Part shown: in pieces, positions 43,465 to 52,951 of the stretch | How the letters are laid out: the number at the start of each line of letters is the position of its first letter | Position numbering within the stretch: position 1 is the first letter of the stretch | Source: Streptomyces sp. NBC_00582 | GTDB lineage: Bacteria > Actinomycetota > Actinomycetes > Streptomycetales > Streptomycetaceae | Reading direction: 5' to 3' | DNA length: 64,000 bases | Assembly (NCBI RefSeq): GCF_036345155.1 | Contig: NZ_CP107772.1 | Span: 3,162,001-3,226,000 of the forward strand | Program-made: the position numbers and the translations under genes | Notes under the pieces: generated by a model | Databases searched by the model: none | Told to the model about the DNA's origin: nothing | The model's input: the letters and a program-made list of their open reading frames with translations, nothing else

Positions 43465-44118
43465 TCAGATCCGGTAGCCGGAGCCGGGGACCGTGACGAT
43501 CACCGGGGGTTCGCCGAGCTTGCGGCGGAGCGTCATGACCGTCACGCGCACGACGTTGGTGAACGGGTCGGTGTTCTCGTCCCACGCCTTCTCCAGGAGC
43601 TGCTCGGCGGAGACCACGGCGCCCTCACTGCGCATCAGCACCTCCAGGACGGCGAACTCCTTCGGCGCGAGCTGGACCTCCTTGCCGTCGCGGAAGACCT
43701 CGCGGCGGTTCGGGTCGAGCTTGATGCCGGCGCGCTCCAGGACGGGCGGCAGCGGCACACTGGTGCGCCGGCCGAGCGCACGCACGCGTGCGATGAGCTC
43801 GCTGAAGGCGAAGGGCTTGGGAAGGTAGTCGTCGGCGCCGATCTCCAGGCCCTCGACGCGGTCGCTGACGTCGCCGGAGGCCGTCAGCATCAGCACGCGC
43901 GTGGGCATGCCGAGCTCGACGATCTTGCGGCAGACGTCGTCGCCGTGGACGAGCGGGAGGTCACGGTCGAGGACGACCACGTCGTAGTCGTTGACGCCGA
44001 TGCGCTCCAGGGCGGCCGCACCGTCGTACACGACGTCGACGGCCATGGCCTCCCGGCGCAGTCCGGTGGCCACCGCATCGGCGAGCAGTTGCTCGTCCTC
44101 GACGACGAGTACGCGCAC
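43465..44118 (-). CDS. cutR: CutR response regulator
   Basis: A 217-residue OmpR-family regulator, the same length as CutR of S. lividans. VRVLVVEDEQLLADAV starts the receiver, YDVVVLDRDLPLVHG holds the phospho-Asp, DDYLPKPFAFSE the Lys, and the winged helix ends VRVTVMTLRRKLGEPPVI. AGGAAGGA 7 bases before the GTG at 44118 supports this start. CutRS was first described for its effect on copper-dependent melanin production and also affects antibiotic output. cutS follows directly. Confidence 0.93.
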   Translation of the reverse strand: MRVLVVEDEQLLADAVATGLRREAMAVDVVYDGAAALERIGVNDYDVVVLDRDLPLVHGDDVCRKIVELGMPTRVLMLTASGDVSDRVEGLEIGADDYLPKPFAFSELIARVRALGRRTSVPLPPVLERAGIKLDPNRREVFRDGKEVQLAPKEFAVLEVLMRSEGAVVSAEQLLEKAWDENTDPFTNVVRVTVMTLRRKLGEPPVIVTVPGSGYRI

Positions 44119-44534
44119 GTCGCTTGTCCTTCCTGTGTCCACCCGCGTAGCGCTCCGTGAGCGCGCGTGGGCAGGGGTCTTGGTGAGTGTGAGCTTCCAT
44201 CCTGCCCTTTTCGGCCATAAGTCGGCGGTAAGACGGTGAGGGCGCCATGAAGGACAGGTATGAAGCCCGGGAATGCGAAATTTTCTCGTGGGGTTGAGGT
44301 TTCCGTGGAAGGGAGCGGGGGGAGGACGGCTTTACACCCCGCGATCACGCTCTGCATGTGCCACAACACCATGTGGTACTCCGCGATCCGCTTGCCGCAG
44401 AGTGGGCGTGGGTGTCCGGCACCGTCGCCGCCCGGCAGGGCAGCGCTGGGCACCTACTGGAGACGTGATCGCCCCTTCCCGAACCGGCACACCCCCGTGC
44501 CATCGACCCACGACCCAGGACGAGGGGGCGCAGC
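44119..44534. other. Intergenic region of about 415 bases upstream of cutR
   Basis: Holds divergent promoters for cutRS and the small 57-residue gene. The stretch 44200-44300 is AT-richer than its surroundings. No hairpin, repeat or riboswitch was recognised. Confidence 0.45.
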
Positions 44535-44708
44535 ATGGACGCATTCACCGCAGGACTTCTGCAGCGCATAAGGGCGACCGAGTCCGATCTGACCCGGGCT
44601 CTCGACGAGGGCGACGACTTCCTCGTCGAGGTGGAGCAGGCAGAGCTCGACGACCTGCGCCGCCTCGCCGCCGAACACGGTGTGGAGGTCGGCGCGACAA
44701 GCGTCTGA
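44535..44708 (+). CDS. Small DUF6104-like protein (57 residues)
   Basis: A 57-codon gene from ATG 44535, preceded by AGGGGGCG. The product reads MDAFTAGLLQRIRATESDLT and continues with an acidic helical stretch ending EHGVEVGATSV. It is strongly acidic, helical and soluble. It resembles short Streptomyces proteins annotated as DUF6104; no role is known. A strong terminator hairpin follows 35 bases after the stop, which supports a real single-gene transcript. Confidence 0.72.
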   Translation: MDAFTAGLLQRIRATESDLTRALDEGDDFLVEVEQAELDDLRRLAAEHGVEVGATSV

Positions 44709-44742
44709 GCGGTTGGTACGCGTCGTTCGCACGCGTAGACGG

Positions 44743-44775
44743 AGGGGCTCCGGCGAATCCAGCGCCGGGGCCCCT
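44743..44775 (+). terminator. Hairpin terminator after the 57-residue gene
   Basis: AGGGGCTCCGGCG (44743-44755) pairs with CGCCGGGGCCCCT (44763-44775), 13 positions with one G-T wobble and a 7-base loop, followed by TCGTG. It separates the gene from the convergent inositol phosphatase gene. Confidence 0.75.
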
Positions 44776-44825
44776 TCGTGTGCGCGGTCCGCGCCGCCGG
44801 TGCGTGGGGGGCGCGGCTGCGGCCG

Positions 44826-45641
44826 TCAGTCGTGCCAGGCGCCGAAGTCCTCCAGGAGGCGCTGGAGGGGCTCGAAGACGGCCGGGGTGGCGGCGATCGC
44901 GAGATCGCGTGAGGGGCGCTCTCCGGGGCGTCCACCGGTCAGCGCGCCCGCCTCCCGGGCGATCAGGTCGCCCGCCGCGAGGTCCCAGGGGTGCAGGCCG
45001 CGCTCGTAGTAGCCGTCGAGGCGGCCGGCGGCCACGTCGGCCAGGTCGACGGCGGCGGAGCCGCTGCGGCGGATGTCCCGCAGCAGCGGGATGAGCCGCC
45101 GGGCCACGTCGGCCTGGTGGGTGCGGACCTCGGTGACGTAGTTGAAGCCGGTGGAGACCAGGGACTGGTCGAGAGGGGCCGCGGGACGGCAGGACAGCTC
45201 CCGCTCACCCGCCCAGGCGCCGGTGGCCCGGGCACCCCCGCCGCGTACCGCGTGGTACGACTCCCCGCGCATCGGGATCTCCACGACCCCGACGACGGTC
45301 TCGCCGTCCTGCTCGGCGGCGATGGAGACCGCCCAGGTGGGCAGGCCGTACAGATAGTTGACCGTGCCGTCGAGGGGGTCGATCACCCAGCGGATGCCGC
45401 TGCTGCCAGTGCTGGAGGCGCCCTCCTCGCCGAGGAAGCCGTCGTCGGGGCGGTGCTCGGAGATCAGGCCGGTGATCAGCTTCTCGGCGGCGATGTCCAT
45501 CTCGGTGACGACGTCGATCGGGCTCGACTTGGTGGCGGCCACCGCGAGGTCGGCCGGGCGGCCGTCGCGCAGCAGCTCACCGGCCCGGCGGGCGGCCTCC
45601 TTCGCGAGCTCGAGCAGGTCCGAGTGCAGGGGGTCGGTCAC
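44826..45641 (-). CDS. suhB: Inositol monophosphatase family protein
   Basis: A 271-residue Mg-dependent phosphatase that removes phosphate from inositol monophosphate or related sugar phosphates. GFLGEEGASS, WVIDPLDGTVNYLYGLPTWAV (given as WVIDPLDGTVNYLYG) and GLHPWDLAAGDLIAREAGA supply the metal-binding acidic residues. The GTG at 45641 has GAGG 6 bases upstream; a GTG at 45653 overlapping the hemH stop is the alternative. It lies downstream of ferrochelatase in the same operon. In actinobacteria such enzymes feed phosphatidylinositol or mycothiol synthesis. Confidence 0.87.
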   Translation of the reverse strand: MTDPLHSDLLELAKEAARRAGELLRDGRPADLAVAATKSSPIDVVTEMDIAAEKLITGLISEHRPDDGFLGEEGASSTGSSGIRWVIDPLDGTVNYLYGLPTWAVSIAAEQDGETVVGVVEIPMRGESYHAVRGGGARATGAWAGERELSCRPAAPLDQSLVSTGFNYVTEVRTHQADVARRLIPLLRDIRRSGSAAVDLADVAAGRLDGYYERGLHPWDLAAGDLIAREAGALTGGRPGERPSRDLAIAATPAVFEPLQRLLEDFGAWHD

Positions 45642-45649
45642 GGGGTTCC

Positions 45650-46777
45650 TCACGCGTAGGGGCTGTCGACGCCCGCGGCGGCCGGCCGGGGCGCACGGGC
45701 CGGGCAGCACCCGACGGGACAGAGGTCGTGGCTCGCCCCGAGCGCGCCCAGGGCGCAGGGGGCGGCCCGCCGTCCGCTCTCGGCGGCGGCGCGCTCCAGG
45801 ACGAGCTCGCGGATCGCGGCGGCGAACCTGGGGTCGGCGCCGACGGTGGCGGAGCGGCGCACCGGCAGGCCCAGCTCCTCGGCCTTGGCCGTGGCCTCCG
45901 TGTCGAGGTCGTAGAGGACCTCCATGTGGTCGGAGACGAAGCCGATGGGGGCCATCACGACCGCGGGGACGCCGGCCGCGTGGCGTTCTTCGAGGTGGTC
46001 GCAGATGTCGGGCTCGAGCCACGGGATGTGGGGGGCGCCGGAGCGGGACTGGTAGACGAGCTGCCAGGGGTGGTCGACGCCGGTGCGCTCGCGGACGGCG
46101 TCGGCGATCACGCGGGCGACGTCCAGGTGCTGCTTCACGTACGCCCCGCCGTCCCCGTGGTCCTCGACCGGGCCGGAGGTGTCGGCGGAGGCGACGGGGA
46201 TCGAGTGGGTGGAGAAGGCGATGTGGGCGCCGTCGCGGACGTCCTCGGGGAGGTCGGCGAGGGAGCGGACGACGCCGTCGATCATGGGCTCCAGGAAGCC
46301 CGGGTGGTTGAAGTAGTGCCGCAGTTTGTCGACCTCGGGCAGCGGCAGGCCCTCGGCCTCCAGGGCGGCCAGCGAGTCGGCGAGGTTCTCGCGGTACTGG
46401 CGGCAGCCCGAGTAGGAGGCGTAGGCGCTGGTGGCGAGGACGAGGACGCGGCGGCGGCCGTCGGCGACCATCTCGCGCAGGGTGTCGGTGAGGTACGGGG
46501 CCCAGTTGCGGTTGCCCCAGTAGACCGGCAGGTCCAGGCCGTGGCCGGCGAAGTCCTTGCGCAGGGCGTCCAGCAGGGCGCGGTTCTGGTCGTTGATGGG
46601 GCTGACCCCGCCGAACAGGAAGTAGTGCTGCCCGACCTCCTTGAGGCGTTCCTTCGGGATGCCGCGCCCGCGGGTCACGTTCTCCAGGAACGGGACCACG
46701 TCGTCCGGGCCTTCCGGGCCGCCGAAGGAGAGCAGGAGCAGGGCGTCGTAGGGGGTGGCATCGAGCGCGTCTGGCAT
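45650..46777 (-). CDS. hemH: Coproporphyrin ferrochelatase
   Basis: A 375-residue ferrochelatase (HemH/CpfC) that inserts iron into coproporphyrin III in the actinobacterial heme route. [46 protein letters not shown] with the metal-binding His, [16 protein letters not shown] and [20 protein letters not shown] (conserved Glu side) are family signatures. [19 protein letters not shown] near the C-terminus has Cys residues that could hold a [2Fe-2S] cluster, as in some actinobacterial enzymes. The ATG at 46777 is the start that best fits the conserved N-terminus. Confidence 0.93.
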   Translation of the reverse strand: MPDALDATPYDALLLLSFGGPEGPDDVVPFLENVTRGRGIPKERLKEVGQHYFLFGGVSPINDQNRALLDALRKDFAGHGLDLPVYWGNRNWAPYLTDTLREMVADGRRRVLVLATSAYASYSGCRQYRENLADSLAALEAEGLPLPEVDKLRHYFNHPGFLEPMIDGVVRSLADLPEDVRDGAHIAFSTHSIPVASADTSGPVEDHGDGGAYVKQHLDVARVIADAVRERTGVDHPWQLVYQSRSGAPHIPWLEPDICDHLEERHAAGVPAVVMAPIGFVSDHMEVLYDLDTEATAKAEELGLPVRRSATVGADPRFAAAIRELVLERAAAESGRRAAPCALGALGASHDLCPVGCCPARAPRPAAAGVDSPYA

Positions 46778-46980
46778 GAGTCGATCCTGCCACCCGCCGC
46801 TGACAGCCGGGAAACGGCGGGTGGCCCACCGGGGGCCGCCCGCCGGGCGTACGCTCCGGTGCATTGGGGTTCCCCAACTCGTAAGCTGTATGAGCTGCCT
46901 TCGCGCCTTACCGAGCGTTACCGGGCACGCACCGACGAGCCGCTTTTCACCTCATCGCCGCGCGGAGCCGCCACGCGCGC

Positions 46981-48243
46981 GTGACCGGACCGACCGGAGA
47001 CACCGTGCCCAGCCCCTACCGCGCCCTGTTCGCCGCTCCCGGCTCCAAGGGTTTCTCCGCCGCGGGGTTCCTCGGCCGGATGCCGCTGTCGATGATGGGC
47101 ATCGGCGTGGTCACGATGGTCTCCCAGCTCACCGGGCGCTACGGCCTCGCGGGCGCGCTGTCGGCGACCATCGCGCTGGCGGCGGCGGTGGTGGGGCCGC
47201 AGATATCGCGCCTGGTGGACCAGTACGGCCAGCGCAGGGTGCTGCGCCCGGCGACGCTGGTCGCGCTGGCCGCGGCCGCCGGACTGCTGCTGGCCGCGCA
47301 CGTGCGGTGGCCCGATTGGACGCTGTTCGTGTGCGCCGCGGGCATCGGCGCGGTGCCGAGTCTCGGTGCGATGGTCAGGGCCCGCTGGGCGGCCCTGTAC
47401 CGCGGCACCCCGCAGCTGCACACCGCGTACTCCTTCGAGTCCGTGGTCGACGAGGTGTGCTTCATCTTCGGGCCGATCATCTCGATCGGTCTGTCCACCG
47501 TCTGGTTCCCGGAGGCGGGCCCGCTGCTGGCGGCCTGCTTCCTGGCCGTCGGGGTCTTCTGGCTCACGGCGCAGCGGGCCACGGAGCCCGAGCCGCACCC
47601 GCGTGAGCAGCGCGGCACGGGCAGCGCGCTGCGCTCGCCGGGGCTACGGGTCCTGGTGGTCACCTTCGTGGCGACCGGCACGATCTTCGGGGCGGTCGAC
47701 GTGGTCACCGTCGCCTTCGCCGACGAGCAGGGCCACAAGGGTGCCGCGAGCGTGGTCCTGGCGCTCTACGCGGCCGGTTCCTGCGTCGCCGGGCTGGTCT
47801 TCGGGCTGCTGCGGCTCGAGGGAGCGCCGGAAAGGCGCTGGCTGCTGGGCGTGTTCATGATGGCCGTGAGTATGATCCCCCTCCTACTGGTCGGAAACTT
47901 GCCGTTTCTGGCCGTGGCGCTGTTCGCTGCGGGACTGGCCATCGCTCCCACGATGATCACCACCATGTCCCTCATCGAAGAGCACGTACCACGCGCACAA
48001 TTGACCGAGGGCATGACCTGGATCAGCACCGGGCTCGCGGTCGGGGTGGCGCTCGGCTCCTCCATCGCCGGCTGGGTCATCGACGCGGCCGGGGCACAGG
48101 CCGGGTACGGGGTTCCGGCGGTGTCCGGGGCCGTCGCGGTCACGGTCGGTTTCCTCGGGTACCGCCGGCTGAGCAGGCCGGCTCCGGGTCGGGGAGGCAC
48201 CGTTGAGCACCACAGCGAGCGGGAAGAACGGCACGTGGCGTAA
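46981..48243 (+). CDS. MFS transporter
   Basis: A 420-residue major facilitator with about 12 membrane helices, probably a proton-driven efflux pump. RALFAAPGSKGFSAAGFLGR opens the first helix, and VVGPQISRLVDQYGQRRVLR is the loop 2-3 motif A. The GTG at 46981 is taken; a GTG at 47005 is possible. A TTGGGGTTCCCCAA inverted repeat at 46864-46877, upstream, may be an operator. The gene end overlaps the next gene by 41 bases. Substrate unknown. Confidence 0.85.
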   Translation: MTGPTGDTVPSPYRALFAAPGSKGFSAAGFLGRMPLSMMGIGVVTMVSQLTGRYGLAGALSATIALAAAVVGPQISRLVDQYGQRRVLRPATLVALAAAAGLLLAAHVRWPDWTLFVCAAGIGAVPSLGAMVRARWAALYRGTPQLHTAYSFESVVDEVCFIFGPIISIGLSTVWFPEAGPLLAACFLAVGVFWLTAQRATEPEPHPREQRGTGSALRSPGLRVLVVTFVATGTIFGAVDVVTVAFADEQGHKGAASVVLALYAAGSCVAGLVFGLLRLEGAPERRWLLGVFMMAVSMIPLLLVGNLPFLAVALFAAGLAIAPTMITTMSLIEEHVPRAQLTEGMTWISTGLAVGVALGSSIAGWVIDAAGAQAGYGVPAVSGAVAVTVGFLGYRRLSRPAPGRGGTVEHHSEREERHVA

Positions 48244-49519
48244 CTGGGGCGGCAATGTGACCGCCCGTCCCGCGCGGGAGGTCACGCCCGCCTCCGTCGA
48301 CGAGCTGACCGCGGCGGTGCGCCGGGCGGCCGAGGACGGGCTGAAGGTGAAGGCGGTCGGTACCGGCCATTCCTTCACCTCGATCGCCGCCACGGACGGT
48401 GTGTTGATCCGTCCTCAGCTGTTGACCGGCATCCGCAAGATCGACCGTGACACCATGACCGTCACGGTGGAGGCCGGCACACCGCTCAAGAGACTCAACC
48501 TGGCGCTCGCGCGCGAGGGCCTCTCGCTCACCAACATGGGCGACATCATGGAGCAGACGGTCTCGGGGGCCACCAGCACCGGCACCCACGGCACCGGCCG
48601 CGACTCCGCCTCGATCGCGGCGCAGATCAAGGGTCTGGAGCTGGTGACGGCGGACGGCTCGGTGCTGAGCTGTTCGGAGAAGGAGAACCCGGAGGTGTTC
48701 GCGGCCGCCCGGATCGGTCTCGGCGCCCTGGGCATCGTCACCGCGATCACCTTCGCCGTGGAGCCGGTCTTCCTCCTCACCGCGCGCGAGGAGCCGATGC
48801 CGTTCGACAAGGTGCTCGCCGACTTCGACGAGCTGTGGGCCGAGAACGAGCACTTCGAGTTCTACTGGTTCCCGCACACCGGAAACACCAACACCAAGCG
48901 CAACAACCGCAGCGCGGGCCCGCGCAAGCCGGTGAGCCGGGTCTCGGGCTGGATCGAGGACGAGTTCCTCTCCAACGGCGTCTTCCAGGTGGCGCAGTGG
49001 GTGGGCCGGGCGGTGCCCGCCACCATCCCGGCGATCGCCCAGGTCTCCAGCAAGGCGCTGTCGGCGCGCAGCTACACCGACATCCCCTACAAGGTCTTCA
49101 CGTCTCCGCGCCGGGTGCGCTTCGTGGAGATGGAGTACGCCGTCCCGCGCGCGGCCGTCACCGAGACGCTGCGCGAGCTGAAGGCGATGGTCGAGCGCTC
49201 GGGCCTGAAGGTCAGCTTCCCGGTGGAGGTGCGCACCGCGCCGGCCGACGACATCACGCTGTCCACCGCCTCCGGCCGTGACAGCGCGTACATCGCCGTC
49301 CACATGGTCAAGGGGACGGCCTACCAGGGGTACTTCACCGCCGCCGAGCGGATCTTCACCGCGCACGAGGGCCGGCCGCACTGGGGAAAGGTGCATACGC
49401 GCGACGCGGAGTACTTCGACCGGGTCTATCCGCGTTTCGGTGAGTTCACCGCGTTGCGCGACCGGCTGGACCCCGACCGTCTGTTCCAGAACGACTACTT
49501 GCGGAGGGTTCTTGGGTGA
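48203..49519 (+). CDS. D-arabinono-1,4-lactone oxidase-type FAD oxidoreductase
   Basis: A 438-residue flavoprotein of the aldonolactone/alditol oxidase family. An N-terminal FAD-binding domain has KAVGTGHSFTSIAATDG with the His that can bind FAD covalently, and TSTGTHGTGRDSA with further FAD contacts. The C-terminal ALO domain ends KVHTRDAEYFDRVYPRF, a family signature. The start is TTG at 48203, backed by GGGGAGG 5 bases upstream, and it lies inside the end of the MFS gene. It oxidises a sugar lactone or sugar alcohol; which one is not clear. Confidence 0.88.
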   Translation: MSTTASGKNGTWRNWGGNVTARPAREVTPASVDELTAAVRRAAEDGLKVKAVGTGHSFTSIAATDGVLIRPQLLTGIRKIDRDTMTVTVEAGTPLKRLNLALAREGLSLTNMGDIMEQTVSGATSTGTHGTGRDSASIAAQIKGLELVTADGSVLSCSEKENPEVFAAARIGLGALGIVTAITFAVEPVFLLTAREEPMPFDKVLADFDELWAENEHFEFYWFPHTGNTNTKRNNRSAGPRKPVSRVSGWIEDEFLSNGVFQVAQWVGRAVPATIPAIAQVSSKALSARSYTDIPYKVFTSPRRVRFVEMEYAVPRAAVTETLRELKAMVERSGLKVSFPVEVRTAPADDITLSTASGRDSAYIAVHMVKGTAYQGYFTAAERIFTAHEGRPHWGKVHTRDAEYFDRVYPRFGEFTALRDRLDPDRLFQNDYLRRVLG

Positions 49520-49891
49520 AGTGCACCACTTTCAAGATCACAGAAACCGCGTAACGGACGGCCAAGTCCCACGTCTTGCCAGAAGTTGGGCGGCGCGCCA
49601 ATCCACGCACGTGGCCCAAATGGAGTACTGTTGCCAGCCTTGGGCCCGGGCTCCCCACAGGGTGTCCTGGGCCTTGCTGGACCGCCGGGAGGGGACTAGT
49701 TGCACAGGGTGACGGCGTTGGTCACTTAGCGTGGCGAATAGGTAACCGTGCCATAACGGCGATCCAGGGCCCGCGCCCGACACGCCGGGCAACTCGGCAA
49801 GGTTGTGGCAGGCTGCACCCGGGCAGGCCACACTCGACTAGCGGAAGCAGCGACGCACGTGACGTCGGCAGGCACCACCCGGGAGGTCCCC
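49520..49891. other. Intergenic region of about 370 bases upstream of sepH
   Basis: No gene supported. The promoter of sepH should lie here; TTGGTC at about 49716 and TAGGTA at about 49738 are a weak -35/-10 pair. The central part is moderately AT-rich. No terminator hairpin was seen directly after the oxidase gene. Confidence 0.4.
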
Positions 49892-50929
49892 ATGCCCGAA
49901 CTGCGTGTCGTGGCCGTCTCGAATGACGGCACACGGCTGGTGCTGAAGGCTGCGGACAGCACGGAGTACACGCTTCCGATCGATGAGCGTCTGCGCGCCG
50001 CCGTCCGCGGCGACCGTCCCCGCCTCGGCCAGATCGAGATCGAGGTGGAGAGCCATCTCCGCCCCCGTGACATCCAGGCGCGTATACGAGCCGGCGCGAC
50101 AGCGGAAGAAGTCGCGCAGATGGCAGGCATCCCCGTCGACCGCGTCCGCCGGTTCGAGGGTCCCGTGCTGGCCGAGCGCGCCTTCATGGCGGAGCGGGCC
50201 CGCAAGACACCCGTCCGCAGGCCCGGCGAGAACGCCGCGGGGCCCCAGCTCGGCGAGGCCGTCCAGGAGCGGCTGCTGCTGCGCGGCGCCGAGAAGGACA
50301 CCGTCCAGTGGGACTCCTGGCGTCGCGACGACGGCACCTGGGAGGTCCTGCTCGTCTACCGCGTCGCGGGTGAACCGCACTCGGCGAGCTGGACGTACGA
50401 CCCGCCCCGGCGGCTCGTCCAGGCCGTCGACGACGAGGCGCGCTCGCTGATCGGCGAGTCCGACGACCTCGCCGCCCCGGAGCCCAGCTTTCCGTTCGTC
50501 CCGCGCATCGCGCGGCTCCCGCGCGACCGGTCGATGGACCGCGCGCTGGAGCGGCCGAGCCTGCCCTCCCAGCCGTCCGAACCGGCCGAGGAGAGCACCG
50601 GCGAGCGCGAGCGGGACTCGCTGACCAGCCTCCTCGAGGCGGTGCCGAGCTTCCGTGGCGACATGGTCGTCCCGGAGCGCCCCGCCGAGCCCTCGGAGGA
50701 GCCCGAGGACCAGGAGCCGGAGGCCGAGGAGCCCCCGGCGCCCGCAGCCTCCGCCGGCTCCGCCTACGCCGACGTCCTCATGCCGCGCTCGGTGGGCAGC
50801 CACCGCGACCGGCTGATCGGCGCCACCGACCGCCAGGCCGAGGCGGACGGTGTCCGTCCGGGCCGCCGGGCCGCGGTGCCGAGCTGGGACGAGATCGTGT
50901 TCGGGACCCGCCGCAAGAAACAGGAGTAA
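49892..50929 (+). CDS. sepH: SepH, FtsZ-activating cell division protein
   Basis: A 345-residue actinobacterial division protein that stimulates FtsZ assembly and sporulation septation. The N-terminal DUF3071 domain holds MPELRVVAVSNDGTRLVLKA and a helix-turn-helix, GATAEEVAQMAGIPVDRVR, followed by FEGPVLAERAFMAERAR. The C-terminal 150 residues are acidic, Pro/Glu-rich and disordered, ending with the conserved PSWDEIVFGTRRKK. GGGAGG lies 5 bases before the ATG. It has its own terminator and stands alone. Confidence 0.93.
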   Translation: MPELRVVAVSNDGTRLVLKAADSTEYTLPIDERLRAAVRGDRPRLGQIEIEVESHLRPRDIQARIRAGATAEEVAQMAGIPVDRVRRFEGPVLAERAFMAERARKTPVRRPGENAAGPQLGEAVQERLLLRGAEKDTVQWDSWRRDDGTWEVLLVYRVAGEPHSASWTYDPPRRLVQAVDDEARSLIGESDDLAAPEPSFPFVPRIARLPRDRSMDRALERPSLPSQPSEPAEESTGERERDSLTSLLEAVPSFRGDMVVPERPAEPSEEPEDQEPEAEEPPAPAASAGSAYADVLMPRSVGSHRDRLIGATDRQAEADGVRPGRRAAVPSWDEIVFGTRRKKQE

Positions 50930-51012
50930 CGGGCCCGGGTCGCCGTCGGGCAACCCGGTCCCGGCACCCGCCGGTTCGACCACATCGGTTCGCACGCCGG
51001 TTCATACGTACG

Positions 51013-51044
51013 AAAGGGCCGCACCTGTTCGGTGCGGCCCCTTT
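51013..51044. terminator. Bidirectional terminator between sepH and the sulfurtransferase gene
   Basis: GGGCCGCACC (51016-51025) and GGTGCGGCCC (51031-51040) form a perfect 10-base stem with a 5-base loop, flanked by AAA on the left and TTT on the right. It serves the two convergent genes. Confidence 0.85.
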
Positions 51045-51067
51045 CCCGTGCCCGGATGCGAGGCACG

Positions 51068-51919
51068 TCACTGCGGATCGGGGCCCACGGCCACCGGCCG
51101 GGACGGGTCCGAGGACCACTCCGACCAGGAGCCCACGTACAGGGCGGCCGGGATGCCCGCCACCGCCAGCGCCAGCACCTCATGGGCGCCCGAGACGCCC
51201 GAACCGCAGTACACGCCCACCTCGGCGCCGTCCGACGCCCCCAGCGCCTTGAAGCGGTCGTGCAGTTCCTCGGCCGGCAGGAAACGGCCGTCGGGACCCA
51301 CGTTCTCGGTGGTGGGCGCGGACACCGCGCCCGGGATGTGCCCTCCGACCCGGTCGATCGGCTCGACCTCGCCCCGGTACCGCTCCCCCGCGCGCGCGTC
51401 GAACAGCACCCCGGACCGCGCCCGTTCGGCGGCGCCGTCCGCGTCGAGGAGACCCGTGGCGCCTGCCACCGGCTCGAAGTCGCCCTCCACGCGCGCGGGG
51501 ACCTCGGTCGAGAGCTCCCCCCGCCACTGCGGCAGCCCGCCGTCGAGGACCCGCACGTCGGGGTGGCCGGTCCAGCGCAGCAGCCACCACGCGCGGGCCG
51601 CCGCCCAGCCCTGTCCTCCGTCGTACACGACCACCGGCCGGTCGGCGGACACACCGGCCCGGCGCATCGCCGCGCCGAACTCCGCGAGAGGGGGCAGCGG
51701 ATGGCGGCCGGCGGCACCCGCCGCGCCCGCGAGCTCACGGTCGAGGTCGACATAGACCGCGCCGGGCACATGTCCGGCGGCGTAGGCGGCCCGACCGTCG
51801 AAGGGCGGCTCGCCCGCCGCCTTCGCCACGGTGAGCTGCCAGCGGACGTCGAGGACGACGGGCGGGTTCTCCCCCGCCAGGTCGCCGGCGAGTTCGGTTG
51901 CGGTGATGATGGCGTTCAT
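51068..51919 (-). CDS. Two-domain rhodanese-type sulfurtransferase
   Basis: A 283-residue thiosulfate/3-mercaptopyruvate sulfurtransferase with two rhodanese domains. The inactive N-terminal one has VVLDVRWQLTV and GHVPGAVYVDLDREL, and the active C-terminal one has the catalytic loop VGVYCGSGVSGAHEV with the persulfide Cys. It moves sulfur to cyanide or a thiol acceptor. The ATG at 51919 is chosen; another ATG lies three codons upstream. Its substrate preference cannot be told from the loop alone. Confidence 0.9.
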   Translation of the reverse strand: MNAIITATELAGDLAGENPPVVLDVRWQLTVAKAAGEPPFDGRAAYAAGHVPGAVYVDLDRELAGAAGAAGRHPLPPLAEFGAAMRRAGVSADRPVVVYDGGQGWAAARAWWLLRWTGHPDVRVLDGGLPQWRGELSTEVPARVEGDFEPVAGATGLLDADGAAERARSGVLFDARAGERYRGEVEPIDRVGGHIPGAVSAPTTENVGPDGRFLPAEELHDRFKALGASDGAEVGVYCGSGVSGAHEVLALAVAGIPAALYVGSWSEWSSDPSRPVAVGPDPQ

Positions 51920-52140
51920 GTCCACCATCCTCGCGCACGGGGTGGCCCCCACGCTCAGCTCCGGCTACTCTGCTCGGCCGGACACGCTCGATCACGAGGC
52001 GTACGGGATCGAGCACATGCCGTACAGGCGATCGACAGACGGCGACAACCGCGCGTGAACCGCGGAGAAACCCCCCATCAGGCATCCTCCGAGGGCGGAA
52101 GCGACACGGCCACCGCGAGGGGGCCGAGGAGAGAGGGACG

Positions 52141-52944
52141 ATGACCGAGGCACCTGGGTCCGCCGGCCTGAACGGCACCGCGCATGCCCGGTACGCGCCC
52201 GGTACACCCTGCTGGGTGAGTCTGATGGTGCACGGGTTGACGGGCACCCAGGAGTTCTACGGCGAACTCTTCGGTTGGGAATTCCAACCCGGTCCGCAGC
52301 AGCTCGGCCCCTACGTACGCGCCCTCCTCGACGGCCGGGAGGTGGCCGGGATCGGCCAACTGCCCCCGGACCGCCATCTCCCGGTCGCCTGGACGCCGTA
52401 TCTCGCCTCCGACGACGTGGACACGAGCGCCGAGACCGTGCGGCTGTGCGGCGGCACCATCGGGGTCGGCCCGCTGGACGCCGCCGAGGCCGGACGCCTC
52501 GCGATCGGCTCCGATCCCTCCGGTGCCGTCTTCGGCATCTGGCAGGCGGCGGCCCACCGCGGCACGGACATCAGCGGGCTGCCCGGCACCCCCGCCTGGA
52601 ACGAGCTGGTGACCTTCGAGACCGCGAGCGTCGCCAAGTTCTACGAAACGGTGTTCGGCTACACCCAGGAGGCGGAGGTGTCCGCCGACTTCGACTACGT
52701 CACCCTGCACATCGGCGGCCGTCCCGTCGCCGGCATCCACGGGGTGGGCACCTCGCTGCCCCGCGACCGGGGGCCGCACTGGGTGACGTACTTCGAGGTG
52801 GCCGACGCGGACCGGGCGCTCGACCTCGTCACCGACCTGGGCGGACACGTCCTCGGGCCGGCCCGGGACAGCGCCTACGGGCGCGTGGCCACCGTGACGG
52901 ATCCCGAGGGCGCCCGCTTCGCCCTGATCGAGGGCCCCCGCTGA
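52141..52944 (+). CDS. VOC family protein (two glyoxalase-like domains)
   Basis: A 267-residue protein with two vicinal-oxygen-chelate modules, about 20-135 and 145-265. Each has the pattern in which a strand pair is followed by FYGELFGWEF in the first and FYETVFGYT in the second. VTDPEGARFALIEGP ends the second module. Members include bleomycin-resistance-like binders and dioxygenases; the metal ligands are not obvious here, so a binding or hydroxylase-like role stays open. GAGAGAGGG precedes the ATG. Confidence 0.87.
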   Translation: MTEAPGSAGLNGTAHARYAPGTPCWVSLMVHGLTGTQEFYGELFGWEFQPGPQQLGPYVRALLDGREVAGIGQLPPDRHLPVAWTPYLASDDVDTSAETVRLCGGTIGVGPLDAAEAGRLAIGSDPSGAVFGIWQAAAHRGTDISGLPGTPAWNELVTFETASVAKFYETVFGYTQEAEVSADFDYVTLHIGGRPVAGIHGVGTSLPRDRGPHWVTYFEVADADRALDLVTDLGGHVLGPARDSAYGRVATVTDPEGARFALIEGPR

Positions 52945-52951
52945 GACGCGG

